64,000 nt of DNA. Origin: Cellulomonas denverensis. GTDB taxonomy: Bacteria; Actinomycetota; Actinomycetes; Actinomycetales; Cellulomonadaceae. Below the pieces are notes generated by a model, which saw only the letters and a list, made by a program, of their open reading frames with translations, had not been told where the DNA came from and did not search any database. Positions 19,318 to 27,846 of this stretch are shown piece after piece (position 1 is the first letter of the stretch; every line of letters begins with the position of its first letter). Location of the stretch: positions 62,001 through 126,000 of the forward strand of contig NZ_JAAXOX010000008.1 of NCBI RefSeq assembly GCF_012396125.1. Reading direction: 5' to 3'. A program made the translations under genes and the position numbers.

Positions 19318-21021
19318 TCAGCCGACCGGCTCGATGGTCTTGAGCACCTGGCCGTTGTCCCAGGACTTCCAGGACGCCGGCATCGCGTAGGTGTCCTCGT
19401 CGGTGGGCCAGCCGGTGGCACGCGAGGTGTTGAACTCGGTCAGCATCGAGTTGACGTAGATCGGGATGTACGGGAACTGCTCGGTGATGACCTCCTGGAT
19501 CTGGGCGTAGGCCTCCTGCTGCACCGCCTCGTCCGAGGTAGAGCGGGCGGTCTCCAGGGCGGCGTCCACCGTGGGGTCGGAGAACCGGGAGGCGTTGCCG
19601 GCCGAGGCGGACTCGCCGACCGGCACCGTGGAGTCGGTGGCGTAGAACTTGTTGTAGGTGAAGTACGGGTTGCTGGACGCGCCCAGGCCGATCGAGTCCA
19701 GGCTGAGCTGGAAGTTGCCGCCGGTCTGCGCCGCGCTCCACTCGTTCCAGGACACCTGGGTCGGCTTGAGCTCGATGCCGACCTCGGCCAGCTGCTGGGT
19801 CATCGCGTCGTTCAGCGAGATGTAGTCCGACCAGCCGGTGACGGTCTGGATGGTCAGCGACAGCCGCTCGCCGTCCTTGGTGCGGATGCCGTCCGACCCG
19901 GCGACCCAGCCGGCGTCGTCCAGGATCTGCTCGGCGGTGGCGGTGTCCGCGGCCTGCGGGATCTCGACCTGGTCCGGGTCGGCGATCCACTTCTGGTCGC
20001 GCTCGGGCAGCAGCATGGTGGGGGAGGCCACCCCGGCGAAGCCGCCGCCGGCCAGGTTGTTCAGCTGGTCGCGGTTGAGTGCGTGGTAGATCGCCTGGCG
20101 CACCGCGGGGTCGGTCTGCGGGCCGGTGCAGCCCAGGTCGGCGTTCGCGCAGGCGACCATCACGGTGGTCAGCGCGGGGGTGTTCACGTAGGAGATGTCC
20201 TCGTTGCCCTTGATGATGTCCTCCAGCCCGGGCAGGAAGGCGCTCATCCAGTCCACGTCCCCGGCGACCAGGGAGGCACTGGCCGAGTCGGCGTTCTCCA
20301 GCGAGATGTAGCGCACCTGGTGGATGGCCGGCTCGCCGCCCCAGTAGTCCGGGTTCGAGGCCAGCACGTAGGACTGCGCGGAGAACGAGTCCACCGTGAA
20401 CGCGCCGGTGCCGACCGGGTCGGAGTTCACCTCGGTGGTCGGGTCTGCGACGTCCTTCCAGATGTGCTCCGGCACGATCGCCTGGTTGCCGAGCACCTGG
20501 GGCTCCTGCATGAACGAGGTCTCCGGGAAGGTCAGCACCGCGGTGTGCTCGTCGGTGGCCTCCGCGGTGGCCGCGATGCCGCCGGTGTTCAGCGCCGGGG
20601 TCTCGTGGATCAGGTTGAAGGTGAAGGCGACGTCCTCGGCGGTGAACGGCTCCCCGTCCGACCAGGTCACGTCGTCGCGGGTGGTGATGGTCAGCTCGGT
20701 GCCGTCGTCGTTCCAGGAGAAGTCGGTGGCCAGCAGCGGCTCGGGGTCCACGTCGGCGGCCAGGTTGTAGTAGTACAGCGGCTCGAAGATCACGCCCAGC
20801 GTCGGCTGCAGCGCGGTGGTGGAGAACGGGTTGAAGTTCTCGGTGATGGTGCCGGTGGCGCCGTTGAAGATCGTGATCGATCCGTCGCCGCCACCGGTGG
20901 AACCGCCGCCGCCTCCGCCACCCCCGCCGCAGGCGGACAGGGCGAGTGCGGCGACCGTCAGGGCGGCGGTGCTGATCACGGCCCGGCGCGGGCCGTGCGT
21001 GCTGCGCGAGCTCAGGAACAT
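19318..21021 (-). CDS. ABC transporter substrate-binding lipoprotein (SBP family 5)
   Basis: A 567-residue lipoprotein that delivers ligand to the importer. The signal peptide ends in the lipobox LSAC with the lipidated Cys31, followed by an unusual run of nine glycines and a Gly/Ser linker. The mature part has the two-lobed DppA/OppA fold, with the family signature around AVRQAIYHALNRDQL. Size and context point to an oligosaccharide ligand, probably beta-1,4-linked manno- or gluco-oligomers, rather than peptides. ATG at 21021 has a GAGAGGA site. The gene is first in the operon and diverges from a ROK repressor gene, with a palindromic operator between. Confidence 0.88.
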   Translation of the reverse strand: MFLSSRSTHGPRRAVISTAALTVAALALSACGGGGGGGGGSTGGGDGSITIFNGATGTITENFNPFSTTALQPTLGVIFEPLYYYNLAADVDPEPLLATDFSWNDDGTELTITTRDDVTWSDGEPFTAEDVAFTFNLIHETPALNTGGIAATAEATDEHTAVLTFPETSFMQEPQVLGNQAIVPEHIWKDVADPTTEVNSDPVGTGAFTVDSFSAQSYVLASNPDYWGGEPAIHQVRYISLENADSASASLVAGDVDWMSAFLPGLEDIIKGNEDISYVNTPALTTVMVACANADLGCTGPQTDPAVRQAIYHALNRDQLNNLAGGGFAGVASPTMLLPERDQKWIADPDQVEIPQAADTATAEQILDDAGWVAGSDGIRTKDGERLSLTIQTVTGWSDYISLNDAMTQQLAEVGIELKPTQVSWNEWSAAQTGGNFQLSLDSIGLGASSNPYFTYNKFYATDSTVPVGESASAGNASRFSDPTVDAALETARSTSDEAVQQEAYAQIQEVITEQFPYIPIYVNSMLTEFNTSRATGWPTDEDTYAMPASWKSWDNGQVLKTIEPVG

Positions 21022-21100
21022 CGTTGGTCCTCTCCCCGGCCGACCGCGGGTGCATGTCGGCTCCGACATCGCCCCCGCCGTCATCGGCGGGGTCGGGGAG

Positions 21101-21130
21101 ATTCTTGCCCCACTAAATTTAGTACGTCAA
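21101..21130 (-). promoter_or_regulatory. Promoter of the ABC importer/mannosidase operon
   Basis: On the minus strand a TTGACG -35 box (21125-21130) and an AAGAAT -10 box (21101-21106) are 18 bp apart. This is the best sigma-70-type promoter in the window, and its spacer contains the ROK operator palindrome. Confidence 0.55.
21112..21123. promoter_or_regulatory. Perfect 12-bp palindrome ACTAAATTTAGT, probable ROK repressor operator
   Basis: ACTAAATTTAGT is a perfect inverted repeat and a rare AT-rich island in this GC-rich DNA. It lies between the divergent binding-protein and ROK genes, inside the spacer of the operon promoter. A repressor bound here would block RNA polymerase and could also control its own gene, which starts 17 bp away. 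Confidence 0.65.
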
Positions 21131-21140
21131 GATACTGCCC

Positions 21141-22400
21141 ATGTCACCGACGACCCGGGCCCGCGTGCTCGACCTGCTGCGCACCGCGGGCACGCTCAGC
21201 CGGGTGGAACTGGCCGACCGCACCGGCCTGACCCCCGCGACCATCACCCATGCCGTCCGTGACCTGATCGGCGACGGACTGGTGCACGAGGTCGGCCGCG
21301 CCCGCTCCAACGGCGGCTCACCCCGGCGGCTGCTGGAACTGGTCGCCGACGCCCGGTACGCGGTCGGCGTGCAGCTGGACCGCTGCCGGACCACCGTCGT
21401 GGTCACCGACTTCCTCGGCCGCAGGCTGGCCGGCACCGTGCTGCCCGGCGTCGGCCGTGGCGAACCCGCCGCCACCCTGGCCGCCCTCGCCGCCGAGGTG
21501 GAGCTGCTGCTGGCCGAGGCCGCCGTCCCGCGTGGCCGGGTGCTCGGCCTCGGGCTGGTCACCCACGGGCCCCAGGACCGGATCCGCGGCGTGATCCGCA
21601 CCGCCCAGCCCACCCCCGCCTGGCAGGACTTCCCGCTCACCGCCACGCTGTCCGCCCTGCTCGGCCTGCCCGTGCTGCTGGAGAACGACGCCACCGCCGC
21701 CGCTGTCGGCGAACAGTGGGCGGGCGACGCCGGGACCGACACCTTCGGGGTGCTCTACCTGGCCAGCGGCATCGGCGGCGGCGTCATCCTCGGTGGCGAC
21801 GTCTACGGCGACGACACCGCCAACGTGGTCGAGGTCGGGCACATCCCGCTCGACCCCACCTGGTCCGGGGTGTGCGGCTGCGGCAACACCGGTTGCACCG
21901 AACAACTCGCCGGCCCCGCCGCCGTGGTCCGCGAGGCCGCCCTGCTGCCCGGGGTCCGCGACCGGCTCGGCCTGACCGGCGACGGCGATCGGCTGCTGGA
22001 CGACTTCGACGCCCTGGCCCGGGCCGCCCGGGATGGCGACGCCCCGGTGCGGCACGTGTTGGACCGCGCCGCCGCCCATCTGGGCGCGGCCGCCGTCACC
22101 CTGATGAACCTGTTCGACCTGGACACCGTCGTGCTGGCCGGGCCGGGGTTCGCCGTGGCCGGCCCGGTCGTGCTGGCCGCAGCCCGCCCGGTGGTGGAAC
22201 GCGGCGCCCTCGCCCGGCTGCTGCGCCCGGTCCAGCTCCGGGTCTCCGCGGACCCGGAGTCGGTCGCGGCCATCGGCGGTGCGCTGGTCGTGCTGCGGGG
22301 ATCGCGGGGCAGTGAGCCGTCCACAGCGGCCGTGGGGGCGCCGACGTCCCCAGCCGTGCAGGTGGGGGCTGTGTGGGGGGAGGGAGTGGTGCCAGCATGA
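21141..22400 (+). CDS. ROK-family transcriptional repressor (XylR/NagC type)
   Basis: A 419-residue regulator. The N-terminal winged helix-turn-helix (residues about 5-60, recognition helix TPATITHAVRDL) is followed by a ROK sugar-kinase-like domain. ROK hallmarks are intact: LLENDATAAAVGE, EVGHIPL and the zinc-binding CGCGNTGCTEQ. It is expected to leave DNA when a sugar from the locus binds. It diverges from the ABC importer/mannosidase operon and is followed on the same strand by an alpha-galactosidase gene, so it probably controls both. ATG at 21141 lies just 17 bp from the palindromic operator, with a GATACT box 4 nt upstream; no ribosome binding site is seen. The C-terminal end after VVLRGSRGS is low-complexity. 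Confidence 0.87.
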   Translation: MSPTTRARVLDLLRTAGTLSRVELADRTGLTPATITHAVRDLIGDGLVHEVGRARSNGGSPRRLLELVADARYAVGVQLDRCRTTVVVTDFLGRRLAGTVLPGVGRGEPAATLAALAAEVELLLAEAAVPRGRVLGLGLVTHGPQDRIRGVIRTAQPTPAWQDFPLTATLSALLGLPVLLENDATAAAVGEQWAGDAGTDTFGVLYLASGIGGGVILGGDVYGDDTANVVEVGHIPLDPTWSGVCGCGNTGCTEQLAGPAAVVREAALLPGVRDRLGLTGDGDRLLDDFDALARAARDGDAPVRHVLDRAAAHLGAAAVTLMNLFDLDTVVLAGPGFAVAGPVVLAAARPVVERGALARLLRPVQLRVSADPESVAAIGGALVVLRGSRGSEPSTAAVGAPTSPAVQVGAVWGEGVVPA

Positions 22401-22573
22401 CAGCGGGGGGTGGCCCCGCGGACCGGCCCGGCCACGGACCCCCCGGCGACCACCGATCACCCCGCCCAGCCCCACACGCCGCTCGCCCGCCGCCGGGCCC
22501 GACCACCACCGGCCCGCCACGCCGACCCGATCAGGCCCGACCCCGACCCGCCACCCCCGCCCTGGAGCCCCAC

Positions 22574-24739
22574 GTGACCGCCACGCCCACGCCCCGCCCC
22601 GCCGACGCCCCGGTCCTGCTCCGCCGCGACGGGGTGGCCCTCCTGCTCGACCCGCAGCCCACCGGCCTGCCCGCCGTCCTGCACTGGGGCACCGACCCGG
22701 GCGAGCTGTCCGGCGCCGACCTGCTGGCCTGGCGTGACGCCGTCGGCCGGCAGTCCGCCCCGGCCACCCTGGACGCCGCCTGGCAGGCGAACCTCCTGCC
22801 GCAGGAGACCGACGGCTGGTCCGGCCGTCCCGGCAGTCAGCTGGTCCGCGACGGGGTGCTGCTCACCCCGGTGTGGCGGGTGGAGTCGATCACCGCTGGC
22901 CCGGACCGCGCCACCGTCCGGGCCGTCGACACCGCGAACGGCCTGCACCTGGATCTGGACCTGGCGTTCAGCCCGGGTGGTCTGCTCGGCCTGCGGCACC
23001 GGCTCACCGTGGCCGAGGATGCCCCGGCCCCGGTCGAGGTGTCCTGGCTGGAGGCCACGCTGCCGGTGCCGTCCCGCGCGCACCTGCTGACCAGCTTCAC
23101 CGGCCGGTGGACCCGGGAGAAGGCGCCGGTGACCGGGGAACTGCCGCCCGGGGCGGTGCTGCGCCAGTCCCGCCGTGGCCGCCCCGGACACGACCAGCCC
23201 TGGTTGTACGCCCTGAGCACCGACCGCCCCCGGAACCGCGACGGCGAGGTCTGGGCGGTGCACCTGGGCTGGCCGGCGGACACCGGCTACCGCACCGACC
23301 GGTCGCCGGAGTTCCCGACCCTGCTCGGCGCGGGGGAACTGCTGCGCCCGGGGGAGCTCGTGCTCGGACCCGGTCAGGCGTACACCGCCCCGACCGCCTG
23401 GTTCGCCTGGTCCGACCGCGGGCTGGACGGCATCACCGCCCGCTTCCACCGGCATCTGCGTCACCGGCCGCAGCACCCGCGCCGGGAACGGCCGCTGGTG
23501 CTGAACACCTGGGAGGCCGTGTACTTCGACCACGACCCGGCCACCGTGCTGCGGCTGGCCGACCGGGCGGCGGAGATCGGCGTCGAGCGCTTCGTCCTGG
23601 ACGACGGCTGGTTCCCGGCTCGCCGGGACGACACCCGCGGACTGGGCGACTGGAGCGTCGATCGCACGGTCTGGCCGCAGGGACTGGCCCCGCTGGCGGA
23701 GCATGTGCGCGCCCGCGGGATGGAGTTCGGGCTCTGGGTCGAACCGGAGATGGTCAATCTGGACTCGGACCTGGCGCGCGCCCACCCGGACTGGCTGCTG
23801 CACGACCCCGCGGCGGTGCCCGGGCCGGACGGGTTGTCCTGGCGCTCGCAGTGGGTGCTGGATGTCGCCCGGCCGGAGGCCTACGAGTACCTGCTCGGCC
23901 GGCTGTCGGCGCTGGTCGAGGACCTGGGGATCGCGTTCCTCAAGTGGGATCACAACCGTGACCTGGTGGACGCCCGGCACGGCGGCCGCCCCGGCGTGCA
24001 CGCCCAGACCGTCGCGGTGCTGCGCCTGATGGCCGAGCTGAAGGCCGCGCACCCGGGGCTGGAGATCGAGTCCTGCTCCTCCGGCGGCGCCCGCAGCGAC
24101 CTCGGCGTGCTGGAGGTGACCGACCGGGTGTGGGCGTCGGACTCCAACGACGCGGTCGAGCGCCAGGACATCCAGCGCTGGACCGGCCTGCTGCTGCCGC
24201 CCGAGCTGGTCGGCAGCCACGTCGGCCCGACCACCGCCCACTCCTCGGGCCGTACCGTCGGCCTGTCCTACCGGCTGGCGACCGCCCTGATCGGCTCGGC
24301 GGGCTTCGAGTGGCACCTCACGGCGTGCCCGCCAGAGGAGGTCGAGGTGTTGCGCCGGTTCGGGGCGCTGTACCGGGAACTGCGGGGCGTGATCCACCAC
24401 GGCGAGGCGGTGCAGGGCGACCTGCGCGACCCGGCCTGGCGGCTGACCGGGGCGGTGCTGCCCGAGCGGGCGGTCTACGTGCTCGCCACCGTCGCCACCC
24501 TGGCGGACGCCCGGCCGGAACCGATCCGGCTGCCCGGCCTGGACCCGGAGCGCCACTACCGGCTGCGGGTCCGGGACGAGGTCGGCACCGCGCGCTGGGC
24601 CCCGGGCACCCCGCCCTGGATCGCGGCGGGGGAAGTCACCCTGCCCGGCCGGGTGCTGACCGAGGTGGGGGTGCAGGTGCCGTGCCTGTGGCCGGTGCAG
24701 GCGCTGGTGCTCGACGCCGAGGCGGTGCCGGCCGGCTAG
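22574..24739 (+). CDS. GH36 alpha-galactosidase
   Basis: A 721-residue retaining alpha-galactosidase that removes alpha-1,6-galactose side groups from galactomannan or raffinose-type sugars. An N-terminal beta-supersandwich is followed by the catalytic barrel. The nucleophile Asp459 lies in KWDHNRDL and the acid/base Asp526 in the SDSND motif (523 and 526), after CSSGGARSDLG. There is no signal peptide, so it is cytoplasmic. The frame is open further upstream with low-quality sequence; GTG at 22574 is chosen because homology-like sequence begins there and GGAG lies 9 nt before it. It follows the ROK gene by 173 bp. Its TAG stop shares a CTAG with the stop of the converging gene. Confidence 0.86.
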   Translation: MTATPTPRPADAPVLLRRDGVALLLDPQPTGLPAVLHWGTDPGELSGADLLAWRDAVGRQSAPATLDAAWQANLLPQETDGWSGRPGSQLVRDGVLLTPVWRVESITAGPDRATVRAVDTANGLHLDLDLAFSPGGLLGLRHRLTVAEDAPAPVEVSWLEATLPVPSRAHLLTSFTGRWTREKAPVTGELPPGAVLRQSRRGRPGHDQPWLYALSTDRPRNRDGEVWAVHLGWPADTGYRTDRSPEFPTLLGAGELLRPGELVLGPGQAYTAPTAWFAWSDRGLDGITARFHRHLRHRPQHPRRERPLVLNTWEAVYFDHDPATVLRLADRAAEIGVERFVLDDGWFPARRDDTRGLGDWSVDRTVWPQGLAPLAEHVRARGMEFGLWVEPEMVNLDSDLARAHPDWLLHDPAAVPGPDGLSWRSQWVLDVARPEAYEYLLGRLSALVEDLGIAFLKWDHNRDLVDARHGGRPGVHAQTVAVLRLMAELKAAHPGLEIESCSSGGARSDLGVLEVTDRVWASDSNDAVERQDIQRWTGLLLPPELVGSHVGPTTAHSSGRTVGLSYRLATALIGSAGFEWHLTACPPEEVEVLRRFGALYRELRGVIHHGEAVQGDLRDPAWRLTGAVLPERAVYVLATVATLADARPEPIRLPGLDPERHYRLRVRDEVGTARWAPGTPPWIAAGEVTLPGRVLTEVGVQVPCLWPVQALVLDAEAVPAG

Positions 24740-25599
24740 ACCCCGGCCGGGACCGGTGCCGGCCCGGTCGACTCGCGGGCGACCACCCGGACCTGGGCGG
24801 CACGGCCCGGCCGGGTGGCACGGCCCGCGGCGGTGTCCAGCAGTGCCGCCGCGGTGGCCGCCCCCAGGTCGTGCACGTCCCGGCTGACCACCGACAATGC
24901 CGGGCGGGCCAGGCGGCACTGGTCGGAGTCGTCCCAGGCCAGCAGCGAGAGGTCGTCCGGCACCCGCAGCCCCAGTTCCGCGGCGACCGCCAGCCCGGCC
25001 ACCGCCATCACGTCGTTGTCGTAGACGATCGCGGTCGGGGGCACCGGGTCGCCGAGCAGGGAGCGGGTCGCCGCCGCCCCGCTGGCCGCCCCGTAGTCGC
25101 CCTCGGCCAGCACCCCGGTCAGCCCGGGCTCGTCCAGCGCCCGCCGGAAGGCGCTGCTGCGTGCCCGGCTGTGCAGGAACCGCTCCGGCCCGCCGACCCG
25201 CCCGATCCGCCGGTGCCCGAGCCCGACCAGATGCTGCACCGCCACCCGCATGGCCGCACCGTTGTCGTAGTCGTCCACCACCGGCAGGCCCCAGGCCGGG
25301 TCGCCGCCGAGCAGCACCACCGGCAGCCCGGCGCCGGCGCACACCTGCGCCCGGTCGTCGCCGTCGATCAGGTCGGTCACCACCACCGCGTCCACCAGGC
25401 GCAACTGCGCCCAGCGCCGGTACAACGCCAGCTCGGCCGCCCGGTCCTCGGCGGTGACCAGCAGCATCGACGCGCCCCGCGGATCGAGGTGTTCCTCCAC
25501 CCCCGCCAGCAGGTCACGGTAGAAGGGTGTCAACGGGCCGTCCCCCGGACCGTCGGTCAGCACCAGGCCGAACCGCAGACGGTCACCATCGCTCGTCAT
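24736..25599 (-). CDS. LacI-like sugar-binding protein lacking the DNA-binding domain
   Basis: A 287-residue protein that matches the effector-binding part of LacI/GalR regulators: FGLVLTDGPGDGPLTPFY at the start, GLPVVLLGG, VDDYDNGAA, HRRIGRVGGP, AIVYDNDVMAVAGL, SLLAWDDSDQCRLARPALS. The usual N-terminal helix-turn-helix and hinge (about 60 residues) are absent. There is no room for them, because a divergent gene starts 60 bp upstream. There is also no signal peptide, so it is not an exported binding protein. A CATACT box ends 7 nt before the ATG, suggesting a leaderless mRNA that starts exactly here. It may act as a cytoplasmic sugar sensor or co-regulator of the ROK proteins beside it. Confidence 0.75.
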   Translation of the reverse strand: MTSDGDRLRFGLVLTDGPGDGPLTPFYRDLLAGVEEHLDPRGASMLLVTAEDRAAELALYRRWAQLRLVDAVVVTDLIDGDDRAQVCAGAGLPVVLLGGDPAWGLPVVDDYDNGAAMRVAVQHLVGLGHRRIGRVGGPERFLHSRARSSAFRRALDEPGLTGVLAEGDYGAASGAAATRSLLGDPVPPTAIVYDNDVMAVAGLAVAAELGLRVPDDLSLLAWDDSDQCRLARPALSVVSRDVHDLGAATAAALLDTAAGRATRPGRAAQVRVVARESTGPAPVPAGV

Positions 25600-25606
25600 G
25601 CCCGTG

Positions 25607-25651
25607 AGTATGGCGCGCCCGGCCCGTGGGGGACAGCGCACCCCCCATACT
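25607..25651. promoter_or_regulatory. Mirror-image divergent leaderless promoters
   Basis: CATACT occurs on each strand (minus strand at 25607-25612, plus strand at 25646-25651), in both cases exactly 7 nt before the ATG of the adjoining gene. The LacI-like and ROK genes would therefore be transcribed divergently from back-to-back -10 boxes about 33 bp apart. No -35 boxes are evident, which suggests activator dependence or shared control. Confidence 0.5.
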
Positions 25652-25658
25652 GGTCGGC

Positions 25659-26870
25659 ATGTCCGAAGGGTCGGGCCGGCGCGCGGCACGGAGCACGTCG
25701 CCCTCCCGCGGCCGGGTGCTGGACCTGGTCCGCACCCGTGCGCCGATCAGCCGGGTCGAGCTCGCCGAGCTGACCGGTCTGACCCAGGCCGCGATCTCGC
25801 ACGCCGTCCGGGCCCTGATCGACGACGGACTGCTGGTGGAGACCGACCAGCGCACCTACACCGGCGGCAAACCCCGGGTGCTGCTCAGCCTCAACCCGCG
25901 GGCCCGGTGCGGCATCGGGGTGCAGCTCGGCGCCGACTGGATCGTGCTGGTGGTCGCCGACGCCGCCGGGCAGGTGGTGGCCCGCGCGCGGCTGCGTGGT
26001 GCGCGCGACCGCGACCCCGCCGAGGTGGTCGCGGACATCGCCACCGAACTCGACGTGCTGCTGCGCGCCGCCGGGGTCGAGCCCGCCGCCGTGGTCGGGA
26101 TCGGGGTGGTCGCCCCCGGCGCCCTCGACCTGGAACGCGGCGCGATCCTGGTCTCCCGGAGCCTGGAACGCTGGCAGGGCTTCGGACTGCGCGACGCCCT
26201 CGCCGGCGCCACCGGCCTGCCGGTCCTGCTGGACAACGACGCCACCGCCGCCGCGGTCGGCGAGTTCTGGAGCGGCCGGATCGCCGGGTCGCTGGCGCAC
26301 TGCACGCTGTACATGGGCGCGAGCATCGGCGCCGGGATCGTGGTCGGCGGCTCGGTCTACCGCGGCGCCAGCTCCAACACCGGCCCGCTGGGACGGATGC
26401 GGTTGCGCGGCCCGGACGCCGGCACCGTCGAGGACCTGGCCGGCCCGCGCGCGGTCGCCGCCCGGGTCCGGGCCGCCCTGGCCGACGGCCGGACCTCCAC
26501 CGTCCGGCTCAGCGCCGACCAGGACCCGTTCCTCGACTTCACCGCGGTCACCGCCGCCGCCGTGCATGGCGACCCGCTGTGCCACGAGCTGATCGAGGAG
26601 TCCGCCGACTACCTGGCCGACGCCGCGATCACCGTGGCGAACCTGCTCGACCTGGACTCCCTGGTGCTGGCCGGTCCGTCCTTCACCACGGCGGGGGCGA
26701 TCTACCTGCGAGCCGTCCAGGACCGGATCGCCCAGGAGTTCTTCCCGGCGGCCCGGCACCAGGTGCGGGTGATGCTCTCCGGCCAGGTCGCGGACGCCGC
26801 CGCGGTGGGCGCAGCAGCCCTGGTGCTGCAGGAGGAACTGGCGCCGCGCCACCTGATCGCCCGGCACTGA
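25659..26870 (+). CDS. ROK-family regulator with degenerate zinc and ExGH motifs
   Basis: A 403-residue paralogue of the ROK repressor 4.5 kb upstream. The helix-turn-helix is very similar (ISRVELAELTGLTQAAISHAVRAL), and both recognition helices end in HAVR. The kinase-like domain keeps LLDNDATAAAVGE and GASIGAGIVVGG. It has lost the ExGH motif (SSNTGPLGRM in its place) and the entire CxCGxxGCxE zinc motif (GPDAGTVEDLAG in its place). It is therefore a regulator with altered ligand binding rather than a kinase. The ORF is open 33 nt further upstream, but ATG at 25659 fits the CATACT box. It diverges from the LacI-like gene. Confidence 0.83.
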   Translation: MSEGSGRRAARSTSPSRGRVLDLVRTRAPISRVELAELTGLTQAAISHAVRALIDDGLLVETDQRTYTGGKPRVLLSLNPRARCGIGVQLGADWIVLVVADAAGQVVARARLRGARDRDPAEVVADIATELDVLLRAAGVEPAAVVGIGVVAPGALDLERGAILVSRSLERWQGFGLRDALAGATGLPVLLDNDATAAAVGEFWSGRIAGSLAHCTLYMGASIGAGIVVGGSVYRGASSNTGPLGRMRLRGPDAGTVEDLAGPRAVAARVRAALADGRTSTVRLSADQDPFLDFTAVTAAAVHGDPLCHELIEESADYLADAAITVANLLDLDSLVLAGPSFTTAGAIYLRAVQDRIAQEFFPAARHQVRVMLSGQVADAAAVGAAALVLQEELAPRHLIARH

Positions 26871-27070
26871 CCGGACCACTCACCGCGCACCGCCACACCC
26901 CCACATCCCGCACAGCGGGCACTCAGCCTGACCGCCGAGACCTCCCACCGGCCGCTCAGGCGCCGTACCGACCACTACCACAGCGACCCAGCAGGCGGGT
27001 CCGGCAGCAGGGCCACCCGCCGTCGCAGGGGGCGAAATGTCGCGACGCACGCGGGGTGGGAACGAATAGG
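26871..27070. other. Intergenic region after the second ROK gene
   Basis: 200 bp without a supported gene. It is C-rich at first, then falls in GC towards the small ORF at 27071. No clear terminator or promoter was seen. Confidence 0.4.
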
Positions 27071-27283
27071 ATGAATGCGATCTCTATCGCGGTGGGTGCT
27101 GTCCCCATACTCGCCGCGGCGGCTCTGGCCATCTGGTTCACTCCGGCGAGCAAGTGGATCGAGGGCGTCCTGGAGTACGTCAACCCGTACAAGTATGTCC
27201 TTCCGCGAAGGACGTTCATGGCTGCCATCATCGTGTTTCTCACGTCGTTTGGTGTGGTGATCGCGTGTACCGGGTTTGAGTAG
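27071..27283 (+). CDS. Possible small two-helix membrane protein
   Basis: A 70-residue ORF starting with ATG and having two clear hydrophobic helices (about residues 4-24 and 49-67) around a charged linker (PASKWIEGVLEYVNPYKYVLPRR). Third codon positions are much less GC-rich than in neighbouring genes, so it is either a transferred gene or weakly selected. AATAGG just before the ATG is a poor ribosome binding site. A TAGGAT box overlaps the start. I do not recognise a family. The amphipathic, regularly spaced helices are the main argument that it is real. Confidence 0.4.
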   Translation: MNAISIAVGAVPILAAAALAIWFTPASKWIEGVLEYVNPYKYVLPRRTFMAAIIVFLTSFGVVIACTGFE

Positions 27284-27762
27284 TGCCGGCGCGCTGAGGT
27301 GGCGGAGTCGGGTGCGGTCCGCCGCCGACGGGTGCGCCTGGCCGATGCCACCGACCACCGCGCGCATCGCCCACATCGACCACTTCACCCCAAATGCCCG
27401 AACCATTCAATTCGCCAGTCTCACCCCGCCCCTTACCTCCGGTGCTATTCCGGCGTAATTTATCCGTGGCACCCATGGGGGTATTCCGGGTGCCCGCCGG
27501 CCCGGGTCGGGGGACCGTCACCGCCGCACCGTCCGGGCCGGAGGGGTGGGCCGCCGCGGCCGGGCAGGGGGAGACCGTGGCGGCCCACCTTGCTCGGTGG
27601 CCGGGCCCGTCGTGAGCGGGCCGTGAGGACCCGGACCGGACCCGTTCGGAATCCGTGAGGACGCTCGCGCGCACCGGTGCGGCGGGCCTTCCATCGAGTC
27701 GTGCCGCTGATCGGCACCCGGGTGGCGGCTGCCCCCGGTCGACGGAATCAACGGGAGTCCTC
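27284..27762. promoter_or_regulatory. 479-bp upstream region of the kdp operon
   Basis: No credible gene is present. The part around 27385-27475 is unusually AT-rich for this genome and probably contains a promoter, though I could not fix one. Nearer the operon, CGTGAG occurs three times on the plus strand (27611, 27622, 27654), the last two within 10-bp CCGTGAGGAC repeats (27621-27630 and 27653-27662). Spacings of 11 and 32 bp put them on one face of the helix, as expected for a response-regulator site such as KdpE. Confidence 0.45.
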
Positions 27763-27846
27763 GTGCTCGACCTGGTCTTCGTGCTGGGCGTTCTGGCCCT
27801 CTTCGCCCTGGTGGGGCTGGTCGCGGTGGGGGTCGAGAAGCTGTGA
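27763..27846 (+). CDS. 27-residue single-pass membrane peptide preceding KdpF
   Basis: A GTG-initiated ORF encoding one long hydrophobic helix ending in GVEKL. GGGAG lies 7 nt upstream of the start. Its stop overlaps the start of kdpF (GTGA). Very small peptides of this form, ending in a charged-KL or -RL tail, are found upstream of kdpF in other actinomycetes as far as I recall, and are often unannotated. It may assist assembly of the Kdp pump in the membrane, as KdpF does. A plain leader peptide is the alternative. Confidence 0.6.
   Translation: MLDLVFVLGVLALFALVGLVAVGVEKL

Noticed and set aside
25600-25689. A frameshifted or missing helix-turn-helix of the LacI-like protein
   Set aside because: No helix-turn-helix-like sequence is found in any minus-strand frame here, and the divergent ROK gene begins only 60 bp away.
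27284-27762. c-di-AMP (ydaO-type) riboswitch upstream of kdp
   Set aside because: Considered because such riboswitches control K+ uptake genes elsewhere, but the conserved ydaO core sequences are not present.
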